NCBI RefSeq assembly: GCF_003712105.1
Contig: NZ_RHLG01000007.1
Coordinates: forward strand, 38,467-102,466
Reading direction: 5' to 3'
DNA: 64,000 bases
Origin: Winogradskyella sp.
Lineage (GTDB): Bacteria; Bacteroidota; Bacteroidia; Flavobacteriales; Flavobacteriaceae
The notes under the pieces were generated by a model that was given only the letters and a program-made list of their open reading frames with translations, was not told where the DNA came from and did not search any database. Position numbers and translations under genes: made by a program. Of the stretch, positions 10,433 through 17,388 are shown one piece after another. The number at the start of each line of letters is the position of its first letter. Position 1 is the first letter of the stretch.

Positions 10433-10455
10433 TATTTATTCAATCTAAATAAATA
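10433..10455. promoter_or_regulatory. Iron-regulon-like operator at the imelysin promoter
   Basis: Arms TATTTATT and AATAAATA are perfect over eight bases around a seven-base spacer. The minus-strand core TTATTTAGATTGAAT (10438-10452) is identical over 15 bases to the core of the operator at 17336-17350. The regulator is inferred to be iron- or heme-responsive, possibly Fur. Confidence 0.55.
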
Positions 10456-10459
10456 CTTT

Positions 10460-11677
10460 TTATGGTGCAGCTTGTGCCACTGTGAAACTACCAAAACGAG
10501 TTGCGATAGCATCAGATATTGTATCTAAAATAGTAGTGTCATTGGCTATATCCCAGAAACCATTACCTTCTAGTAAATCTGCTAAGAATGTATCTACCTC
10601 ATTTTTAGAAAAATAAGCGCTATTAGAATTTGGTTCACGTGTAAATTGCAAACTGTAAATAAATCCATAGCCTTCAGATAAATCATGAAAACCTGAACCA
10701 TTATCACCATTTTGGAATGCATTTTTTGCAGATTGTAGATAGTATACTGCTCTTACACCTATTACCTGCGATACTTTTTCTCTTATGATTTCGGCTTGCT
10801 CATTACGCACTTCGTAGTTTTTCTCTACAATTGCTGCACGACCTAGTTTTAAAGCATCGTAAATATCCTGAGCAATACCATTAAAATCAGGGTCGTCGTT
10901 TACTCTATCTAAGTATTTGTTTAAGAAGCTATCAGAACCTCCAAGACCTTCACCTATATCTACTAATGGTGTAGGAACACTAGAAGCCGTACCAAATAAG
11001 TATCCGTATGCTTCATCCCAATCGTGCTCCATATCAGTATAGTTTTTACCTTCAACAAGTATGTCATTATCATGTGCCTCAGTAGTACTTGATAAGAAAC
11101 CTTCACTGATATAATTGTTAAGCATTTGGTCTACCATTAAAGCACCAATTAAACTCTTATTAAATGCTTGATTAAGTTCTAGACCTTTACCATTAACATA
11201 ACGTGTAGAACCATCTTGTGCCACACCTTCTTGAATAAATCCTGGGTTACCAGCACTTGCAGCATTTGCCCATGCAGGATATACGTCAGTTACTTGCTCA
11301 GCAATCCAACCATCAAAATCGGCTACATTTGAAAGATTAGCAGAACCACCAAAAAAGTCAAAAGAAGCAGCAGTTTTAGTTCTTACAACTTTACTAGTTT
11401 CAGCATTTAAAGCAGGGTCAGAGAAGTTATCTCCAGTGTTTGTATACATACCATCTATTTGAGCTTCTGTAAAACTTGGATCTTTTAAGGCATCAATAAT
11501 TTCTTCTGCCATTCTAATTCTAGTAGTTTGACCACTAAAACTAATTGACGTTTGTCCATTTCTTTGGAATTCGTAAGTTGGTGGAGCAACCACCTGATTT
11601 ACAGCTGCATCATCATCACTATCGCAAGAGGTAAATAGACCAGCAATTACAATTAAACTTAGAGCAAATTTTTTCAT
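10460..11677 (-). CDS. DUF4856 lipoprotein
   Basis: A 405-residue lipoprotein. The signal peptide ends in GLFTSC at about residue 18, with an acidic DSDDDAA tether. The mature part begins PTYEFQRNGQTSISFSGQTTRIRMAEEI, the hallmark of DUF4856, and contains YTDMEHDWDEAYGYLFG, which recalls imelysin-type helical repeats. Function is not established. Family members usually sit beside imelysin and TonB receptor genes, suggesting a surface iron-uptake accessory. The start at ATG 11677 was chosen because a longer reading translates part of the promoter region. Two operator-like dyads flank its promoter. The imelysin gene follows about 100 bases downstream with its own promoter. Confidence 0.85.
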   Translation of the reverse strand: MKKFALSLIVIAGLFTSCDSDDDAAVNQVVAPPTYEFQRNGQTSISFSGQTTRIRMAEEIIDALKDPSFTEAQIDGMYTNTGDNFSDPALNAETSKVVRTKTAASFDFFGGSANLSNVADFDGWIAEQVTDVYPAWANAASAGNPGFIQEGVAQDGSTRYVNGKGLELNQAFNKSLIGALMVDQMLNNYISEGFLSSTTEAHDNDILVEGKNYTDMEHDWDEAYGYLFGTASSVPTPLVDIGEGLGGSDSFLNKYLDRVNDDPDFNGIAQDIYDALKLGRAAIVEKNYEVRNEQAEIIREKVSQVIGVRAVYYLQSAKNAFQNGDNGSGFHDLSEGYGFIYSLQFTREPNSNSAYFSKNEVDTFLADLLEGNGFWDIANDTTILDTISDAIATRFGSFTVAQAAP

Positions 11678-11690
11678 TTTGTTAAATATT

Positions 11691-11713
11691 TTATTTAGAA
11701 TTGTTTTAAATAA
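11691..11713. promoter_or_regulatory. Operator copy 1 of the DUF4856 promoter
   Basis: Arms TTATTTA and TAAATAA are perfect seven-base inverted repeats around nine bases. The site lies just downstream of the -7 element, so it covers about +3 to +25, a classical repressor position. The outer sequence TTATTTAGA is shared with the dyads at 11754 and 17336. Confidence 0.55.
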
Positions 11714-11720
11714 TTTTTCG

Positions 11721-11728
11721 CAAAAATA
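11721..11728 (-). promoter_or_regulatory. Promoter -7 element of the DUF4856 gene
   Basis: TATTTTTG on the minus strand matches TAnnTTTG. A TTTTGC about 18 bases further upstream could be the -33 element. The two 23-bp dyads bracket this promoter. Confidence 0.6.
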
Positions 11729-11753
11729 CACTTCAAGTCTAAACATGCAAAAT

Positions 11754-11776
11754 TTATTTAGACTTATTTTAAATAA
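11754..11776. promoter_or_regulatory. Operator copy 2 of the DUF4856 promoter
   Basis: Arms TTATTTA and TAAATAA repeat the geometry of the dyad at 11691 exactly (seven, nine, seven), with a different spacer. It lies about 25 bases upstream of the -7 element and ends four bases before the stop of the small CxxC gene. Confidence 0.55.
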
Positions 11777-11779
11777 ATT

Positions 11780-12142
11780 TTAATTGATTAAAAATTCATA
11801 ATCAATATCATCTGTTTCAAGATAAAATGATGGGAAAGAATTTTTATGTTGAGTATAATTCAGCAAGAACATTAATTCTTTTATTTCTTGTCTGTTAAAC
11901 ATTATTATTAAATTGTCTTGAGCTGATGGCAAAGGAATTTTTCGCTTTAAAGATGTACATGAGTATTTGTATTCCCAATAGTCTACTTCGATATCATTTA
12001 TATATTCCTTTAATCTTATAAACTCTTTTGCATTTAATGAAAAAAAGAGATTATTAAAACTTAGGTGGTACGATTTACAGCCAGTACAAAAGTTTAATTC
12101 ACCACTCTTTACTCTAGCTAATGTTATTATTTCGTCAGGCAT
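11780..12142 (-). CDS. Small CxxC protein, possibly DUF6686
   Basis: A 120-residue protein without signal peptide or membrane segment, so probably cytoplasmic. Residues 18-28 read FCTGCKSYHLS, with cysteines at 19 and 22 that could hold a metal or form a redox pair. Another single cysteine lies near 62. I tentatively connect it to the DUF6686 group of flavobacterial proteins but cannot confirm this. It is the last gene of the DUF6607 operon, 12 bases after the PepSY reductase, so a regulatory or maturation role in heme/iron handling is a reasonable guess only. Confidence 0.7.
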   Translation of the reverse strand: MPDEIITLARVKSGELNFCTGCKSYHLSFNNLFFSLNAKEFIRLKEYINDIEVDYWEYKYSCTSLKRKIPLPSAQDNLIIMFNRQEIKELMFLLNYTQHKNSFPSFYLETDDIDYEFLIN

Positions 12143-12154
12143 ATATATCTCAAA

Positions 12155-14350
12155 TTAATAGCAATCCATTTTTATTTGTTCGTTATTTTCAAAAACGCTC
12201 AGAGGTTTATTAAGTTTTGATTTGGTTATACTATCTAAAACTTCTAAAACTCCATTTTGCATTGCGATAGAACCACATATCATTATTACGCTGCCATTAT
12301 CCAAAGCAGAATAAAACAGATCTTGATTTTCTAAAATTAAGTCCTGCACATATATTTCATTTTCCTCTTTTGAATAAGCAACATGAAAACTTGATAATGT
12401 TTTTTTATTAAAAGCTGTATCAATAAAACTAGAATATAATTCTAATGATGTTTGAGTACGTCCACCCCAAAATAAATGTGTTTTTACACCTTGAGTATTA
12501 TTATTAATCATACCCAAGAATGGTGCAATACCTGTACCGTTTGCAATCATTATAACTTCATCAGTATAATTAGGAAAGTGAAAATCTAAATTTCGTTTTA
12601 GCCTTGCTCTGACTATATTATTTTCATTCATAGTGTTTAAATAATTAGAACATATACCTTTTTCATGGCGTTTGATACTTAAAACTATCGAATCATTAAC
12701 CTTACCAACAGAATACAATCGTTCTACATTATCTTCTTCAGGATAAAAGGCAATTAAATCTCCTGATTGAAATTTTAGTCTTTTATTAGGCTTTAATTGA
12801 ATTATATATGTATCATCGTTATTAGTGTCGGTTTTGCTAACCACACTAAACTGCTTTAGTTGTTTAGATTTGATTTTTGATTTTGGGCGTTTAATTTTTA
12901 AGTCTAAATTTTTTGATAATGCCCATTTAGATGCCCAAGTCTTAAACGCTTCAAAGGACTGATTGTTAATTTTAAAAAGTGGTAATAGTGGTATAAAATT
13001 ATTATGTTTTTGCAAAAAACCATCTACCACAATAGCATACTTACAGAAGTCTGGATACAGTAGAGAACCAAAACCTACTACCGAATAATTAATTATTGAA
13101 TTTTGCTCTAGGTTTGCCAGCCTGCTTTCAAATTTCTTAGCATTTGAGGGTGCATCACCTTCACCATAAGTAGATGTAAAGACAATAAGGTCTGTTGCCT
13201 TTTTATATGCTTTATAATTATCCAAGCTATCTACAAAGACACTCTTGCGCAAATCATTTAAGGCTTCTGCAAATTGCTTAGCAAAAGTGAAGGTATTTCC
13301 TGTCTCCGAACCTACAAGAATTACATATTCAGCTTCGTCTTTATCTACTTTATTTTTATAAACTTTTGTATCCTGTTTACGCCTTAAACTCATAGTAAAA
13401 CCAGAATACATAAAGAATAAGATCGAAATGCAAGACAAGAATAGTACAATTGACCAAATCACTGTTCCTCTTCCTGTATGTAACACAATACTCCAATCTA
13501 AAAGTGAGGAAACTAATGGTATAGAAGCATGACTAATAACTTGTCCTGAGTATTGATTAACAAGTACTTCTTTATTCTTTAACCTTAAAACATAATAATC
13601 TTCTTCATCCTTTGAAAAAGGAAACTCTAAGCGTTTTAAATCTGAAATTGTATTGTTATTAAAAACTTCAAAGTCTTGGAGTAGAATTCTTTTAGTTTCA
13701 AAATTTTCTTCACTAGATATGTGTTGCAGTTTTTCTTCTGGTAATATTGAAAATCGTTCCATAGATAAAAACACACCTGTTAGGGTAATAACAATAATTG
13801 GTATGAGTGTATATCTACCTAATTTTACATGATAATCTTGCTCGAAATTCTCTTTAATGATTGGTGCAAACCAACGTTTAAATCCACCTTGACGTTTTGC
13901 AATCAAAACTGTACCAGATATAGCTATTAAACATAATAAGAATGATACTAAGCCTATAATAAATCTTCCTGTAGATTTTAAAAATAGTGAACGATGTAGG
14001 TTTGTAGCAAACTCATAAATAGGCTTTTTTTGAATTGTTTTGCCTAGAATATCACCATTTATAGGATTGATGTAATATGTTCCACTTTTACCATTTTTAT
14101 CTACAAGGCTAGCCTTTAGAAAATTATTTGAGTCTTGCTCCAGACTAAGTACTTCGTCATATTTATTTGAGAGTACAGTAATCGTTTTTTCTATTGGTAA
14201 ATCTCTAGCTTCTCTAATTTCGTAAGAGTAGCTTTGATTTGTAATGGGCTCAAATGCTAATATAATTCCAGTTACAGAAGCTATGAAAATAAAAACTGCT
14301 GAAGATAATGCAAGAATATAATGGCTATATCTCCAGATGGACATGGTCAT
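12155..14350 (-). CDS. PepSY / flavodoxin / FAD-NAD(P)H reductase fusion
   Basis: A 731-residue three-part redox protein. Residues 1-330 are a PepSY-TM region with four membrane helices (near 10-30, 127-150, 183-203, 295-320) and histidines in helices that could bind heme. A flavodoxin domain begins at GSETGNT (about 346), with TSTYGEGDAPSN for FMN. A ferredoxin-reductase-type domain follows: RLYS (about 545) for FAD, then ANGTGIAPF (about 603) and MICGS for NAD(P)H. Electrons should pass from cytosolic NAD(P)H through FAD and FMN to the membrane and periplasm. In this operon, ferric or heme reduction is the likely purpose. The DUF2271 gene immediately upstream may supply the periplasmic acceptor. 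Confidence 0.88.
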   Translation of the reverse strand: MTMSIWRYSHYILALSSAVFIFIASVTGIILAFEPITNQSYSYEIREARDLPIEKTITVLSNKYDEVLSLEQDSNNFLKASLVDKNGKSGTYYINPINGDILGKTIQKKPIYEFATNLHRSLFLKSTGRFIIGLVSFLLCLIAISGTVLIAKRQGGFKRWFAPIIKENFEQDYHVKLGRYTLIPIIVITLTGVFLSMERFSILPEEKLQHISSEENFETKRILLQDFEVFNNNTISDLKRLEFPFSKDEEDYYVLRLKNKEVLVNQYSGQVISHASIPLVSSLLDWSIVLHTGRGTVIWSIVLFLSCISILFFMYSGFTMSLRRKQDTKVYKNKVDKDEAEYVILVGSETGNTFTFAKQFAEALNDLRKSVFVDSLDNYKAYKKATDLIVFTSTYGEGDAPSNAKKFESRLANLEQNSIINYSVVGFGSLLYPDFCKYAIVVDGFLQKHNNFIPLLPLFKINNQSFEAFKTWASKWALSKNLDLKIKRPKSKIKSKQLKQFSVVSKTDTNNDDTYIIQLKPNKRLKFQSGDLIAFYPEEDNVERLYSVGKVNDSIVLSIKRHEKGICSNYLNTMNENNIVRARLKRNLDFHFPNYTDEVIMIANGTGIAPFLGMINNNTQGVKTHLFWGGRTQTSLELYSSFIDTAFNKKTLSSFHVAYSKEENEIYVQDLILENQDLFYSALDNGSVIMICGSIAMQNGVLEVLDSITKSKLNKPLSVFENNEQIKMDCY

Positions 14351-14368
14351 AAACGAAAAGGCTTATTT

Positions 14369-14869
14369 TTATTGTGGTAACATTCTGACGTAGCGTATAA
14401 AACCTTGTCCCTCAAACTTACCATTTACAGATTCTGAAGTCAGTTCAAATTCTACATCATTAGTATAATACTCTTGATCTTCTACAGCTGTTTCAAATCG
14501 TATCTTGTACCCGCTATCTATTTTATCATCATCAATTCGTATAGCTGTAATAGAGCGTTCACCACCACTTATTGTAGCACCAGTAATTGCATCTATATCT
14601 GCTCTCACTTTGCCTTGAAACTTCCACCACTCAGTTATATCAAAATACCATTCATCGTCATCTCCTAAAACATATAAGGTCTTTTCATATTTTCCTTCTG
14701 GATTGATTAATGATATTACTATGTAAGCTCCTTCTCCGGTATAATTAGTCAACTGAATCATACATTTATAAGTCGATGTTTCTGAATCATATGATTTGAA
14801 ACCATAGAAAGTCATGGTTACAAAAAAGAGAAGCATTACAGATTTTATTTTAATAATAGATGTTTTCAT
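14369..14869 (-). CDS. DUF2271 protein with flavin-attachment-like motif
   Basis: A 166-residue exported protein: basic N-terminus plus hydrophobic segment at about 10-22, then a beta-rich domain matching DUF2271. Residues 93-99 read DAITGAT, which fits the DxxTGAT-type motif where ApbE covalently attaches FMN to the last threonine, here Thr99. From memory, DUF2271 proteins have been named among extracytosolic flavinylated proteins encoded near PepSY reductases. I could not check that. It lies 18 bases upstream of the PepSY reductase gene, so a periplasmic electron carrier for that reductase is the favoured reading. No apbE gene is visible in the window. Confidence 0.8.
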   Translation of the reverse strand: MKTSIIKIKSVMLLFFVTMTFYGFKSYDSETSTYKCMIQLTNYTGEGAYIVISLINPEGKYEKTLYVLGDDDEWYFDITEWWKFQGKVRADIDAITGATISGGERSITAIRIDDDKIDSGYKIRFETAVEDQEYYTNDVEFELTSESVNGKFEGQGFIRYVRMLPQ

Positions 14870-14896
14870 TTTAATGATTTTTCTCGATTGATGAGA

Positions 14897-16396
14897 TTAT
14901 TTTAAAAAGCTAATGTCAATTTCATTTTTCTGAAGAATTTCATTTTCCATTGCTAAATCGTATACAGATTCTTCAAATTCTGTTTTTACTGTCTTATCTG
15001 CACCTTGAGATATTAAATACATTAAAATTTCTTGATTTTTAGCTTTCATTGCAGCTAGATGTAAGGCTGTTAAACCATCTCCATTTTTCTTATTTATATC
15101 AATTTCTAACTTGCCAATTCGCTTTAATAATTCAAGATTACTTTTTTCCACTGCTAGGTGATATAAGGTTTTACCATTGCCCTGTGTTTCAGTTAAATCT
15201 AAACCTGCTGATTTTAAAACCTCAAATTTTGCCTCGAATGCTTCTGGAGCATTAGCTCTAAATGCGTTAATAAGGTAATACATTAGAGAGTTTCCTTCTT
15301 TGTCTTTAACGTTAATATCTCCACCTTTTTCAATAAGAAATTTAACAACATCAGTCTTATTTCTATTCAAGGCTTTTGTCAATGCAGAACGACCGTCGTT
15401 ATCTTTCTTATTAATATCATCAACATAATTATACAATGTCTTAACAACTTCGATAGAGTTACTATTTGAAGCATTTATAAATGGTGTATAACCTTCGGCA
15501 TCTTGCTTATTTACATCAATACCTTTATCTATTAAATATTGAATTAACGTTAGGTCCTTACTTCTGTAAGCTATATTGTGTAATGGGTTTCTACCTTCAG
15601 CACCAACTACATTGATTTTAAGACCTTTATTTTCCAAAAACTTGTAAACTTCAATAGTATTTTGCTTACCTCTAGTTCCTTGGCTTGCCATTATTATTGC
15701 ATTTCCACCTACATTATTAGATTTTTTGTAAGTAATTCCTTTGTTGATAAGCTGTTGTAGGAAATCTAAATTTCCTCCTTTAGCTGCATAATTAAAAATG
15801 CCATTGCCGTTATTATCAGTTGTATTAAGGTCTGCACCTTTGGAAATAAAGTAATCAACTAACTCAAAATTATTTAGGAATGGAGCAACTAATAATAAGG
15901 CATTGGCACCATTATGGCTTTTCTCTTTAGTAATATCGGCTCCATGTTTAAAAATAAAATCGTACAATTTTGCATTCAATTGACCAGTAGTTGCTGCAAA
16001 ATTTAAAACAGAATATCCATGACTATCAACAATATCGGTTTTGGCACCCTTATCAACCAAATATTGCATCATCTCTATATTATCTTTATAAGCTGCCCAG
16101 AAAATATAGGTTCTACCATCATGAGTTAATTTGTTAACACCATTATCTTTTTTATCAAGCAGATATTTTATTGTGGCATTATCTGTTTTTTCTATTAATG
16201 CCCATGATACTGCATCAAATGCGTTGGAGTTAAGAGAAGTAATATCATTACCTTGAGCGATATGTTTCTCTATAGTTTCAACCGAAGGGTTTTGTTTCCA
16301 AAATTTCCTATCATGAAAAATATTTGATTCTTGGGCAAAAAGAGGAATTGAAATTATAGTACTTAAAAAAAGTATAACAACACTTTTCATTTTCAT
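14897..16396 (-). CDS. Secreted ankyrin-repeat protein
   Basis: A 499-residue protein with a signal peptide over about 1-22 (ending LFAQ), followed by some twelve ankyrin repeats covering nearly the whole chain. Repeat signatures such as DGRTYIFWAAYKDN, DGRSALTKALNRNKTDVV and DGLTALHLAAMKAKN show the helix-turn-helix pattern. Ankyrin domains bind proteins. Export to the periplasm or surface makes this one unusual. It sits inside the heme/iron operon between the DUF6607 and DUF2271 genes, with 16 and 27 bases of spacing, so it is probably a scaffold or protective partner of the exported redox or heme proteins. Its actual partner is unknown. Confidence 0.85.
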   Translation of the reverse strand: MKMKSVVILFLSTIISIPLFAQESNIFHDRKFWKQNPSVETIEKHIAQGNDITSLNSNAFDAVSWALIEKTDNATIKYLLDKKDNGVNKLTHDGRTYIFWAAYKDNIEMMQYLVDKGAKTDIVDSHGYSVLNFAATTGQLNAKLYDFIFKHGADITKEKSHNGANALLLVAPFLNNFELVDYFISKGADLNTTDNNGNGIFNYAAKGGNLDFLQQLINKGITYKKSNNVGGNAIIMASQGTRGKQNTIEVYKFLENKGLKINVVGAEGRNPLHNIAYRSKDLTLIQYLIDKGIDVNKQDAEGYTPFINASNSNSIEVVKTLYNYVDDINKKDNDGRSALTKALNRNKTDVVKFLIEKGGDINVKDKEGNSLMYYLINAFRANAPEAFEAKFEVLKSAGLDLTETQGNGKTLYHLAVEKSNLELLKRIGKLEIDINKKNGDGLTALHLAAMKAKNQEILMYLISQGADKTVKTEFEESVYDLAMENEILQKNEIDISFLK

Positions 16397-16411
16397 AGCT
16401 TTAGGAATTAT

Positions 16412-17305
16412 CTATTTCTTTACAAAAGATTCAATAACATCATTTATTTCTGTAGCATCTACCATCTCATCGTCAAACAGATATTTATAAAGTACTTTAT
16501 TATCTACTTTACTTTCCAAGCTTAAAGTCTGTTTGCGACCATAAACATCATCCCATTTTGTGCGAACAATTTCCCATTTATCGTAATGCTTTTTCCACCA
16601 GTCTTGTGCAGCTTGGCATTTACTATCATCAACTTTTTTGTAAGTGCTGTACCCTTTTTCATCTGCAATTACAATATCTTCTTTACCAGATTCGCGGACA
16701 ACTTTTTTATTATCTTGATCATGAACCCATCCATAATCCGTTATCTCATGACGGTTGCCACGTAAGGTTATGTTGTAATCACTTCGTTTAGTGTACTCAC
16801 GCCTTGGAAGTGGTGCAGTAGTTGTATTCTCCCAGTAGCTTTTTCCATCTATATGTATCCACGTTCCAGAACCTTCATAACGTGGGCTATCATCTACCTG
16901 AAATACTTTTTGGGTCCATTGACCATCTACATCAGATTTACTTTTGGTTTCAAATAACCATTCGTTATCTCCATTGTAAGTATATAAATCTGTGTTTTCG
17001 TATAACCAATCTTGTCGCCAATGCTTTATTATGTGTGGTCCAGCTTGTAAAATATGCTGTATGGATACTTTATTTTTTTCATCTACTACCAGTTGTCCCC
17101 ATTCCAAGCCCTTGGTTTGATAGATTTTCGAGGGTCTATATAATGAATCTTGATTGTAGCTAAAAGTTTCAGCAAAGTTGAATTTAATTTCGAAGCAACC
17201 GCACATTTCCTTTATAGCTGCCCGGTCTTGTTTCAATTTCTTCTGTCCATGAGTTATAAATGTTCCAAAGGTCAGAATTACTAGAAATGAAAGTGTTGAT
17301 TTCAT
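16412..17305 (-). CDS. DUF6607 family secreted protein
   Basis: A 297-residue exported protein with a signal peptide over about 1-20 (THGQ). Near the mature N-terminus lies MCGCFEIKFNFAETF (about 34-48), followed by many tryptophan- and tyrosine-rich strands such as GTWIHIDGKSYWENTT and GNRHEITDYGW. This fits the DUF6607 family. Its function is not known to me. Members are found beside HmuY and TonB receptor genes in flavobacteria, as recalled. It is the first gene of a five-gene minus-strand operon, divergent from the HmuR-like receptor and sharing an operator with it. A heme-binding or heme-processing role is an inference from this context. Confidence 0.75.
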   Translation of the reverse strand: MKSTLSFLVILTFGTFITHGQKKLKQDRAAIKEMCGCFEIKFNFAETFSYNQDSLYRPSKIYQTKGLEWGQLVVDEKNKVSIQHILQAGPHIIKHWRQDWLYENTDLYTYNGDNEWLFETKSKSDVDGQWTQKVFQVDDSPRYEGSGTWIHIDGKSYWENTTTAPLPRREYTKRSDYNITLRGNRHEITDYGWVHDQDNKKVVRESGKEDIVIADEKGYSTYKKVDDSKCQAAQDWWKKHYDKWEIVRTKWDDVYGRKQTLSLESKVDNKVLYKYLFDDEMVDATEINDVIESFVKK

Positions 17306-17335
17306 GTTGTAAATATTTATTCGATTTCTTTAATC

Positions 17336-17358
17336 TTATTTAGATTGAATTAAAATAA
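17336..17358. promoter_or_regulatory. Shared operator between DUF6607 and HmuR-like genes
   Basis: Arms TTATTTA and AAAATAA around nine bases are inverted repeats with one mismatch. The core TTATTTAGATTGAAT is identical to that at the imelysin promoter. The site ends four bases before the plus-strand -7 element and lies within the predicted leader of the minus-strand transcript, so one bound protein could affect both. Confidence 0.55.
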
Positions 17359-17362
17359 CTTA

Positions 17363-17370
17363 TATATTTG
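17363..17370 (+). promoter_or_regulatory. Promoter -7 element of the HmuR-like gene
   Basis: TATATTTG is a full match to TAnnTTTG. The predicted start lies near 17375, leaving a leader of about 14 bases. Its RNA polymerase footprint would overlap that of the minus-strand promoter at 17374-17381. Confidence 0.7.
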
Positions 17371-17373
17371 CAG

Positions 17374-17381
17374 CAAATTTA
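17374..17381 (-). promoter_or_regulatory. Promoter -7 element of the DUF6607 operon
   Basis: TAAATTTG on the minus strand matches TAnnTTTG. It would give a leader of about 63 bases that contains the 17336-17358 dyad. Together with the plus-strand element it forms a face-to-face pair only three bases apart. Confidence 0.55.
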
Positions 17382-17388
17382 ATCAAGA

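Noticed and set aside
10433..11776. The 23-bp dyads as terminal repeats of a mobile element
   Set aside because: They are not flanked by target duplications, no transposase is present, and each sits at a promoter.
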